The notes under the pieces: model-generated
What the model saw: the letters and a program-made list of their open reading frames with translations, nothing else
The model's database searches: none
Told to the model about the DNA's origin: nothing
Part shown: positions 12,501-24,500 of the stretch, piece after piece
How the letters are laid out: each line of letters begins with the position of its first letter
Position numbering within the stretch: the first letter of the stretch is position 1
Translations under genes and position numbers: made by a program
Assembly: GCA_034231615.1 (NCBI GenBank)
Contig: CM067306.1
Span: 67,007,079-67,071,078, forward strand
Direction of reading: 5' to 3'
From: Meghimatium bilineatum
Lineage: Eukaryota > Mollusca > Gastropoda > Stylommatophora > Philomycidae
DNA length: 64,000 bases

Positions 12501-15500
12501 TTTCCAGGCAGAATGGAGAACATTGTTCCTCGCAACTTTTACCATAAGTTCCAGCGCTGCATTCTATAAATAACAGGTAGGCGCAATGATTATATAACCA
12601 ACATTAAATGTCTGAATTTTATTTGCACCATGTACTTCGCAGCGAAAGAAACATGTACGTAACAAAATGACAGGAATCAGGTAAAGGCATATGTAGGAAA
12701 AGTAAACATAACCCACAAGGCTGATTTTTATCATATTATTGATTAAATAATTTCTGTAGTTGTGAGCAGGTAATTCACGACACATTCATTTTCCGTTTGT
12801 GCTGAAGTTAGCTCATAGGGCAGTGGTCAGATCTCTCCAATTCTGTCTGTTCAAAGCTATTCTGTGCAGTTCTTGAATAGTATGAATATTCTTCTTCTTC
12901 TGCGATCGTTCTCAAACTCCTGCAGATTAGCAGGATGTAGTCCGGAGAACGGAATGCGTTGTGTCATGGTTTACAGCATTGCTGCGATATATGTGCCTTT
13001 CGACATGACAAATGATTTCGACTTCAGCATGACTTTGGGTCACTGACCCTATATGGGATGGGGCAGCCAACTCCATCCCATAACCTCCTTAGTCGCTTTT
13101 TACGACATGCATGGAAGGTAAACAGTGTTGCTATTCTTTGCTCCCTTTTCGGGCCACGGCAACACACGGGCGGTATGAATATTGACTTTTTTACTTTTTC
13201 CAAGTATTGTTCTTCTGAGTGTTTCTTCTGGTCTACCCCTGACTCTTTTTTCCTGTAGGTGAACATTCAAGAGATTGGTGGTGTAGGCTATTACATATGC
13301 TATCTGAAATATCCGATGTTGTAATACACAGTTTGTCACAAAATAATTCGTTTGAATGAAAAATAATTGGAATGAACTGACTTCTTTCGATGTTAGTTGA
13401 CTAATCCAACGATCGACGGAATGACCCAGACTAGATTAGAGAAACACCCTCCATCAACGGACGTCACTACCGGAAGTCATGACACATGATGATGATGAAA
13501 TAATTTCTTTAGCTATGAGCAGGTAGCTCTTGACACATGATGATGGTGAAATAATTTCTTTAGCTATGAGCAGGTAGCTCTTGACACATGATGATGGTGA
13601 AATAATTTCTTTAGCTGTGAGCAGGTAGCTCTTGACAGCCCATAACCTTCTTACAACCCCATATGTTTTTAACAATTGTGTAGCTAATGTCGTCACTCCC
13701 TGAGAGGAGACATGGCTGTGTACGTTGATGTATGTTTAGTCCCTGAACGGGACTGTGATTTTCACTGTGATTTTCACTGTGATTTTCACTGTGATTTTCA
13801 CTGTGATTTTCACTGTGATTTTCACTGATGAAAGCCAATGAATAATAAGGATATGTCTAACTCAGTTATTTAGAAAGCGCTATTTTCCATTAGTCACTAT
13901 TACTTATATTTCTGAGGCGATGCGGTTAATCTTGTATTATGTCTCCACTTTCGGTTGATAAAAAAATTTCATCCGTAATATTTTTGACAGCCAGGCAATA
14001 CGTTTACGGAAAGTCTAAAGGTCTGATTATTGACTTATCAGACTAACCGTTATATAACATAAACACTAGAGGTCGATGATTCCAGAACTGGCAACCTACG
14101 GGAATAGTGTGCCTAGATACTTTCAGGACACATATTAGAGGGCAGGATTGCGGGAAGTAGAAGAAGAGGTAGACCCAGAAGGAGATGGACAGATGACATC
14201 ACAGACTGTATGGAGATATATTGACACAAGATAGAGTCGGGTTCAGGACATAAATTGCAAAGACAGCGTTCTGGAAAGAATATGTCACATGATGATGATG
14301 ATGATGATGATGATAAAGATGAATTCACATGGGGGGGGGGGGGTGTTGCGACGTGTGGCTAACTCATCCCTTTATCATCTTCGGTTTATGCGCCTGGTCT
14401 CATTTCCCAACACCTGGCCTACAACTACAAGGCACTTGTCGTTGCGGTTGTGACCTTGGTCCATCTTCCGTCACATTTTATTGGGACATCTGCTACACCG
14501 ACCTCCTCTTACTACGACATTGTGGACAGATGACCCTTACTTCGTCACCTACGACGCTACGACCCTCCACTTCCTCACACGCATAGCTGTAGCTCCGGGT
14601 CTGCCTCCTCCCAATATGGTCTTCTTTTCCTGTCTCCTTAGTCCCTATCTTCTCTGGTGCCCTTCTCTCCGGCACCCTCTTCCTATGTCTCGCTATATCA
14701 GCCCGATACCATCTCACGACATGCTTCCCCGTGATAGTCCCATACCCTCCCTTGTTGTACCCTCCCTGTGTCCTCTGGGCTTCCTCCCACCCTCACTTCA
14801 CTTTCTTGCGTGACGTATCTCCGTCTAGGGGCTTTCGTCGATCCATCACGTCCTTTTTTCCCCCCTCTTTTATTTTCTACCTCTGCATTTTTCTTTTACT
14901 CTGTCATCTTTCTCTATGGCTATTTGGGTATAGTCATGGTTCACAAAACCCTCTTAGTTGTTCGACTTACGCCCCTGTACTCTCATCAGTTGGTATGCGC
15001 TGTGACCCACCAGGCTATTGTCTTTTCCATTGTTCTCCCTTTCACGGGTGTGTTTTCTTTTCACTTCGGCGCCTCGGGTACTGTCTATTACTGTGACATG
15101 TCTTTATTTTTCTAATCTGTACTAATACGTGCTATCATGACCCTTGAGAGAAATCAGGCTTTCACTGCTCATTTTTTACTCTGTTGCCATTATGCGTGTG
15201 TTCATTCATTTGGAAGGAACGTAGACCAGTCGCTGCATCAGTTAAGTTATTGCACTATTTAATTCTCATATATCACCATTATCTGCTCATATTCTCTTCC
15301 TGCTGTTCGCTCTTTCTTTTCTGTTCCTGCCGTTTTTGGTCCCTTTCTCTCTCCCCTTTCTCTCTCTCTCCCACCTGATCCCTCGTACCATCTCATTTTG
15401 CTCTTCCCTTACATCATGATTGCTTGTCTGTAACATTCATTCTCTGTTGCCACTTTTGAGGTGAGTTTTTTTAATGTAATTTGCTTGCTACCATATCTTT

Positions 15501-18500
15501 TCCTTTGTTCAACTCACATTCTTCAGTCTACTTTCTCCGCCCTACTTACTACTAACTTCACCCCATACGTTTTTCTCACATGTCATGCTTCCACATCTTT
15601 TCTTCCCTCATTACCTATCTGCTATTGTCCTCCTCATTATAGCCCTTTTTGTCTCCATGTAAGATTTGTTTTATTGTGGTCATTTGTTTGTCCTGATGAA
15701 GGCTTTATAGTCGAAGCGTCGTCTGTCTCTGTATCTCGTTGTTAAGTTGTTTTATGTTTTATTTTGGTAACACACCTACCTATTTTTGTATATCTTGACA
15801 TTTTGCCCAGTGTTACCTCAGCCACCTACTTCCTGTTTAGTGTTGTTACCCTACACTGGTTGATTTATCCCACAGTAGGGAATAATTGATAGGGCAGATG
15901 ATGCATACATCCCCAACTCTGCATGTTGTGGTAGATAGGGCAGATGATGCATATATCCCCAACTCTGCATGTTGTGGTAGATGATGCATATATCCCCAAC
16001 TCTGCATGTTGTGGTAGATGATGCATATATGCCCAACTCTGCATGTTGTGGTAGATAGGGCAGATGATGCATATATCCCCAACTCTGCATGTTGTGGTAG
16101 ATGATGCATATATGCCCAACTCTGCATGTTGTGGTAGATGATGCATATATGCCCAACTCTGCATGTTGTGGTAGATGATGCATATATCCCCAACTCTGCA
16201 TGTTGTGGCAGATAGGGCAGATGATGCATATATCCCCAACTCTGCATGTTGTGGTAGATGATGCATATATCCCCAACTCTGCATGTTGTGGTAGATAGGG
16301 CAGATGATGCATATATCCCCAACTCTGCATGTTGTGGTAGATAGGGCAGATGATGCATATATCCCCAACTCTGCATGTTGTGGTAGATAGGGCAGATGAT
16401 GCATATATCCCCAACTCTGCATGTTGTGGTAGATAGGGCAGATGATGCATATATGCCCAACTCTGCATGTTGTGGTAGATAGGGCAGATGATGCATATAT
16501 CCCCAACTCTGCATGTTGTGGTAGATAGGGCAGATGATGCATATATCCCCAACTCTGCATGTTGTGGTAGATAGGGCAGATGATGCATATATCCCCAACT
16601 CTGCATGTTGTGGTAGATAGGGCAGATGATGCATATATCCCCAACTCTGCATGTTGTGGTAGATAGGGCAGATGATGCATATATCCCCAACTCTGCATGT
16701 TGTGGTAGATAGGGCAGATGATGCATATATCCCCAACTCTGCATGTTGTGGCAGATGCAGAAGAAACCCTGGAGAATGAGTATGAGACTTCTTAAAGTGT
16801 TGCTCAATGCACTACAGCTATGAGGTAACCACATCGTTGCACATAGGAAGTAAGAGCTAAACTGCTCGTAATCCCTAGAGATCGAGAAAAGAACATTATC
16901 CTGTCAACTTTAAACAATTAACTGGATCAGCCAATATTAGTCACGTGGTCGAAACACAATTTACCTTCGTCACACTTTTGTCCCGTGAAACCTGCCGGAC
17001 ATTTGTAGCATTTCCCAGAAGTCTGTAAGCAGCTGTCCTTGTCGCATCGTCTTTCACACGTTGAATTACACTGGAATCCATAATATCCCGTTGGACATCC
17101 TGGCGCGCACACTCCAGTGACAACGTTACATGTTTGGTGGCCATCACACTTGCAATTCTTGTCGCATAGTAAACCAAACATCTTGTCTGGACATATGACT
17201 TCTGTGTGGATAAATTTATGTATTTTATTGAGAATGCTGGGATCTTCTCCGTAGCCCCGTTGATAGGAACGAGGAGAGGCCTTGAATTGTTGTCAATGAT
17301 AGCATATGTATTGAATATTCGAATAAAATAGCTTCACTTTCAGAAACTATTTCTTGCAGCAATTATTTTTTTTAATATGTAAATGTTTATATATATATAT
17401 GCTTCCAGTTATGGCAATTCTAACAAAGGAATATACAGATTAGACTTGAAATAGCCTCGGTTATTTTGTTCAGATTAAATATCATATGAAAACAACAGAA
17501 TAAGTAATGTAATGAAAATGTAATGTAATAAGTAATGTAATGAAAATGTAATGTAATAAGTAATGTAATGAAAATATCTTGTCTTTTCTTAGTCACAAAA
17601 GCCGTAAAGCGTCGTGGGGAGGGGCCTAAGCCTTATTTCTAATGCCAAATGTGTTGTATTTGTTGTTATATCATGTTATTGTAGTATGTCTCTGATGTTA
17701 TCAATCCATCTGTCTCTAGGTCTTCCTCTCCCTCTGTATCCACATATTCTTCTGTTATAGGCTACAGATGGGATGCGATCTGGTTCCATTCTCATATGGT
17801 GATCGAACCACTTAATCTGTTGTCTTTCTATATATTTGATGCTTGGTACATTTCCTATACAATTTCTGATGTCATCGTTTCTTATACGTTCCATTCTTTT
17901 GTCCCTAAAACCAATCTTAGAAATCTCATCTCACAGGTTGCAATCTTTCTCTCCTGTGTCTTGGACAGTGACCACTCACAGGTTGCAATCTTTCTCTCCT
18001 GTGTCTTGGACAGTGACCACTCACAGGTTGCAATCTTTCTCTCCTGTGTCTTGGACAGTGACCATCTCACAGGTTGCAATCTTTCTCTCCTGTGTCTTGG
18101 ACAGTGACCACTCACAGGTTGCAATCTTTCTCTCCTGTGTCTTGGACAGTTACCATCTCAGAGGTTGCAATCTTTCTCTCAAGTATATTGGACAGTGACC
18201 ATGATTGCCATTGATAACAAAATGTTGGTATAAATATACTGTTTATTAATATTTGTTTAGTAGCCAAATTGATGTAAGGGTGTTTGAGCTGTGGTATCAA
18301 CTGATGTAAGGGTGTTTGACCAGTGGTATCAACTGATGTAAGGGTGTTTGACCAGTGGTATCAACTGATGTAAGGGTGTTTGACCAGTGGTATCAATTGA
18401 TGTTAGGGTGTTTGAGCAGTGGTATCAACTGATGTAAGGGTGTTTGACCAGTGGTATCAACTGATGTAAGGGTGTTTGAGCAGTGGTATCAACTGATGTA

Positions 18501-21500
18501 AGGGTGTTTGAGCAGTGGTATCAACTGATGTAAGGGTGTTTGACCAGTGGTATCAACTGATGTAAGGGTGTTTGACCAGTGGTATCAACTGATGTAAGGG
18601 TGTTTGACCAGTGGTATCAATTGATGTTAGGGTGTTTGAGCAGTGGTATCAACTGATGTAAGGGTGTTTGACCAGTGGTATCAACTGATGTAAGGGTGTT
18701 TGACCAGTGGTATCAACTGATGTAAGGGTGTTTGACCAGTGGTATCAACTGATGTAAGGGTGTTTGAGCAGTGGTATCAACTGATGTAAGGGTGTTTGAG
18801 CAGTGGTGTCAACTGATGTAAGGGTGTTGGAGCTGTGGTATCAACTGATGTAAGGGTGTTTGAGCAGTGATATCAACTGATGTAAAGGTGTTTGAGCAGT
18901 GGTGTCAACTGATGTAAGTGTGTTTGACCAGTGGTATCAATTGATGTAAGGGTGTTTGACCAGTGGTGTCAACTGATTTAAGGGTGTTTGAGCAGTGGTA
19001 TCAACTGATTTAAGGGTGTTTGAGCAGTGGTGTCAACTGATGTAAAGGTGTTTGAGCAGTGGTATCAATGAGACTCCGTTGACTTTTTTGACATCGTATT
19101 TCAATTTTTCTGTCCAGTTTGCCGTCTTCAATGAAAATGCTTCCCAGATATTTAAATTATGTACTTGTCTGATCACGTGATTAACTTGGCGGTGGATGGG
19201 CTGTGAAAATTTCTTCACCCTCTAACGTGCGAATATTTAAGCAAGAAAATGTCATCTAAAGCTGTGTTTCCTGTCCCACTGTGATATATTTCGTTGACAT
19301 AATGGATATTGTTATGTTCCACCTACAATAGCGCGGTAACTTTTGTTTCTGTGTGATTTGTGCGTGTGGACTGTGGAATGACCACGATTGTTAGTGTGAC
19401 ACAATAGTTCGAAATATGGTGACCTACAAGGGTTTTCATTGTGTATTTCAGATAGATGGAGTTCGTTATTTTCGAGAGGGCAATTCATCTAAGATAAAGC
19501 CACTCTAAAATCAAACAACTGCTGACTTGTAGGTTAAATTATTTTTAGCCCAAGGCTAGTCGAAAACACGATAAACAAAGCGGCAGACAGCCAGTGGGAA
19601 ACTACTGCTGTATTATCCCTAGATTACATTATGTTTCGTTATGACTCAGATAACATGCCAGTTCCAATAAGTATGTCCATAAAATGCACGTCAATCAAGA
19701 TTCCAACCTGGAACATTCAGACACTGACATATTTAGGAAAATTAGATAATGTACAGTAGGAAATGAGCAGAATGAATATCAACATACAAGATATATGTGA
19801 GATGTCTGGTAGCAGGTAGTATAGTATCAACATACTAGGTATATGTGAGATGAGATGTCTGGTAACAGGTAGCATAGTATCAACATACTAGGTGTATGTG
19901 AGATGAGATGTCTGGTAACAGGTAGCATAGTATCAACATACTAGGTGTATGTGAGATGAGATGTCTGGGAGCAGGTAGCATAGTATCAACATACTAGGTG
20001 TATGTGAGATGAGATGTCTGGTAGCAGGTAGCATAGTATCAACATACTAGGTGTATGTGAGATGAGATGTCTGGTAGCAGGTGGCATAGTATCAACATAC
20101 TAGGTGTATGTGAGATGAGATGTCTGGTAGCAGGTAGCATAGTATCAACATACTAGGTGTATGTGAGATGAGATGTCTGGTAACAGGTAGCATAGTATCA
20201 ACATACTAGGTGTATGTGAGATGAGATGTCTGGTAGCAGGTAGCATAGTATCAAAAGATCCTAGAATAATATACTCAGGAGGAGATCACCATATGAACGG
20301 CGTGGGAGTAATACTGGATAAGCAGAGTGAAGGATGTGTTATAGTATTCTGGAATATATCAGACAGAGTTCTATTAGTAAAACTAAAGGTTACAGACTAT
20401 TAATATAAATGTCCAAGTTTATGCACGACATCAGAAAGTACAGGAGAGGACATACAACATCAGAGAGTACAGAAGAGGACATACAATAATTCTACAAGGA
20501 CTTGAACACAGCTATCAAACAATGCCAACAACACCAAGTAAATATTGTCATGGGGGATATGAATGCTAAGGTAGGGGACAGCCAAGACGAGGATGTTACT
20601 GGCAGATTTGGATTAGGCACCAGAAATGAAAGAGGTGAGGTCCTGGTAGACTGGGCCAGAAATAATAATATGGTGATAGGGAACACATTCTTCTCTCGTC
20701 ACACAAGATGTGCTATAGACATGGTAAAGTTCAGATAATAAGACACGTAATCAAATAGATTACATCATAATAAATTAAAAAATCCGAAATTCATTGAAGT
20801 TTGTTAAGACACATCCAAGCACTGATTGCAACAGTGACCATGTTCCAGTAGTGGGAACTAATTAAGTTAAAGATATTAAACCTACAAGGGCAGATAACAA
20901 ACCTATTGTGAATATGCTGACAAAAAACACATAATTACAAGAATAGTATAATATAACAATTCTACAAAGGTACAATGCGATAGAAAAAATAGAAACCATT
21001 GAAGAACAGTGGACGATGTTAAAAGAATCATTGCAGCAAACATCTAAAGAGATACTGCCACTTAAGAAACATCTCAATAAGAAAGACTGGATGACAGAAG
21101 ATATTTTGAAAATAATGAAACAAAGAAGACATGACGAATATATTAAAGAATTGTACGAAGGTAACAGAAATGATACTAACTTTAAACTATAACAATGAAG
21201 CTCCGAGTATATTACAAGCAGAGGTAAAGGAAGCCATACAAAACTTGAAAAACAACAAATCATCGGGTCCGGACAAGATTACAAAAGAAGAATTACAAGC
21301 TATGGGAGATTATGGTATTGAAGTTGTCACCAAAATGTTAAATGACATCTACAACAGTGGCTATATTCCATCAGATTTGCTACAAGCAATTTTCATAGCC
21401 CTACCAAAGAAACCTGGTGCAGTAGATTGAGAAGACTACAGAACAATCAGCCTTATGTCAGATGACCAAGATTCTACTGCGCATAATAATGAGGCGTATA

Positions 21501-24500
21501 AGAGGAAAAATAAAACCAGAGATAGCAGACGAACAATGCGGATTCGTAGAAGGAAAAGGCACCAGAAATGTCCTATATATAATAAGAAAATTAATGGAGA
21601 GGGCCATAGAAATTCAGCAAGACCTTTATCTGTGCTTCATAGATTACAGCAAAACATTTGACAAGGTGAAGCATTCAGAGATTATAAAACTGCTAGAAAA
21701 TCGTAACGTTGATGGGAAAGATCTAATAATAGTTATAAATATGTATTGGAAACAAACGGCTGCGATGAGAGTTAACAACACTATAGGTAGATTTCAAAAG
21801 ATAGAAAGAGGTTTCAGGCAAGGTTGTGTAATGTCACTGGACATTTTCTCCCTGTATACAGAATACATTATGCGAAATATAGAAGATATACCCGGAATAA
21901 AAGTGGGAGGATACAATATAAATAACTTGAGATATGCTGATGACACAGTACTGATCGCAGGAAGCGAACAAGAACTACAAGTCCTATTAGATAAAATAGT
22001 GAAGGAAAGTGAAAACAAAGGACTCAGTTTAAACAAGAAGAAAACAGAAATAATGGTTGTATCAAAGAGACATACACCACCGACATGCAACATAAACATT
22101 AATAACACAAAATTAGCACAAGTTGAAAAAGTGAAATATCTTGGCACCTTGTTAACATCAGAAGGTAGATGCTCAAGTGAGATAAAGAGTCGAATAGCAC
22201 AAGCTAAATCAGCATTCCAAAAATGAGAACCATTTTGTGCAATGAAAGAATATCGATGCAGACCCGAAATTCGAGTGCTGAGATGTTATATCGAACCAAT
22301 TCTTTTTTATGGATGTGAAGCATGGACTGTAAACAAAAATGTTCAAAGCTAAATGGGGGCCAGAGAGATGTGGTTTCTGAGAAGAATGATGAAAATACCA
22401 TGGACAGCCAAGAAAACTAATGCAGATGTTCTCATTGATGCTGGCGTAAAAAGATCAATCATATCAAACATTAGGGGCAGACAGTCAAGGTTTCTAGGGC
22501 ATGTTCTGAGAAGAACACAGCTTGAACACTTAATAACCACTGGAAAAATCAAGGGGAGAAGAGATAGGGGACGACAAAGAGAAAAGTTACTAGATGAACT
22601 TGTATTGTGGCATGGGAGAAGTTCACCAACCAAGCTTATTGACAACACAAGAGACAGAGAGACTTGGAGAAACATGATCGCCTACGCCAGTCGGTATGTC
22701 ACTTGATTGATTGACTTGTCTGGGGTTGTTTACATTAATATGTATGTGCAATGTTTACATTAATATGTATGTGCAATGTTTACATTAATATGTATGTGCA
22801 ATGTTTACATTAATATGTATGTGCAATGTTTACATTAATATGTATGTGCAATGTTTACATTAATATGTATGTGCAATGTTTACATTAATATGTATGTGCA
22901 ATGTTTACATTAATATGTATGTGCAATGTTTACATTAATATGTATGTGCAATGTTTACATTAATATGTATGTGCAATGGGCCAGGTAGTCTACTGATTTG
23001 TATAGTTTCTATATTTGTTAATGTACATGATGTATTGTTAGCAAGCTGGGTGTAGTATTGTTAGCAAGCTGGGTGTAGTATTGTTAGCAAGCTGGGTGTA
23101 GTATTGTTAGCAAGCTGGGTGTAGTATTGTTAGCAAGCTGGGTGTAGTATTGTTAGCAAGCTGGGTGTAGTATTGTTAGCAAGCTGGGTGTAGTATTGTT
23201 AGCAAGCTGGGTGTAGTATTGTTAGCAAGCTGGGTGTAGTATTGTTAGCAAGCTGGGTGTAGTATTGTTAGCAAGCTGGGTGTAGTATTGTTAGCAAGCT
23301 GGGTGTAGTATTGTTAGCAAGCTGGGTGTAGTATTGTTAGCAAGCTGGGTGTAGTATTGTTAGCAAGCTGGGTGTAGTATTGTTAGCAAGCTGGGTGTAG
23401 TATTGTTAGCAAGCTGGGTGTAGTATTGTTAGCAAGCTGGGTGTAGTATTGTTAGCAAGCTGGGTGTAGTATTGTTAGCAAGCTGGGTGTAGTATTGTTA
23501 GCAAGCTGGGTGTAGTATTGTTAGCAAGCTGGGTGTAGTATTGTTAGCAAGCTGGGTGTAGTATTGTTAGCAAGCTGGGTGTAGTATTGTTAGCAAGCTG
23601 GGTGTAGTATTGTTAGCAAGCTGGGTGTAGTATTGTTAGCAAGCTGGGTGTAGTATTGTTAGCAAGCTGGGTGTAGTATTGTTAGCAAGCTGGGTGTAGT
23701 ATTGTTAGCAAGCTGGGTGTAGTATTGTTAGCAAGCTGGGTGTAGTATTTTTAGCAAGCTGGGTGTAGTATTTTTAGCAAGCTGGGTGTAGTATTGTTAG
23801 CAAGCTGGGTGTAGTATTGTTAGCAAGCTGGGTGTAGTATTGTTAGCAAGCTGGGTGTAGTATTGTTAGCAAGCTGGGTGTAGTATTGTTAGCAAGCTGG
23901 GTGTAGTATTGTTAGCAAGCTGGGTGTAGTATTGTTAGCAAGCTGGATGTAGTATTGTTAGCAAGCTGGGTGTAGTATTGTTAGCAAGCTGGGTGTAGTA
24001 TGTTGACATGTCTCTGTAATTGTGTTTGTTCCTCATATATTACTCTTGAATCGTCCTGCAAATAGCAATTCATTTAGACAGTTGTTTTTGGCTATGGAAT
24101 CGTTTATTTTAATGATATCTTCATCTTCTTCCATGTCTAGACGTGCTTCGTTAGTGATTCTGTCCGTATAAATGTAGAATATCAGTGGTGACAGCCTACA
24201 TCCCTGTCTTACTCCTTCAGTGAAGATCAACATATACACATGTCTACTAATACACGTTCTTCTATACGACGAATGTGAGAGTTGGACAGTTATAGTGGAG
24301 AATAGAATACAGGTTTTTGAAAACACATTTTACATACGAATGTCCAGCTTCTATTATACAGAATATAAAATCAACATATACGCGAGAGAAGTGAAATAAA
24401 TACTCTTGCGGAACAATAAGAACATTTCATGGCAGTTTTGAAACGAAACAAAGTTGTGTGGGTTGGTCATGTCATGAGGCACGATTGTCTTTCCAAAACT

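Larger units (their letters stand above)
17645..19230 (-). mobile_element. LINE RT C-terminal half, split by two internal arrays
   Basis: Pieces of one RT appear in the expected order on the minus strand: [19 protein letters not shown] (19150), [12 protein letters not shown] (19040), [20 protein letters not shown] (18230), QSWSLS (18200), [14 protein letters not shown] (17905), [19 protein letters not shown] (17800) and [18 protein letters not shown] (17690). Between them stand a 32-bp array and a 45-bp array, each made of the coding sequence at that point. The element is dead. It is of the same general type as the one at 5890. Confidence 0.85.

Noticed and set aside
14329-15745. Several plus-strand ORFs of 85-121 codons
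   Set aside because: Low-complexity pyrimidine-rich composition, mutually overlapping frames, no recognisable domain.
15846-16834. Three overlapping ~280-330-codon minus-strand ORFs
   Set aside because: Frame-independent products of the 46/37-bp minisatellite.
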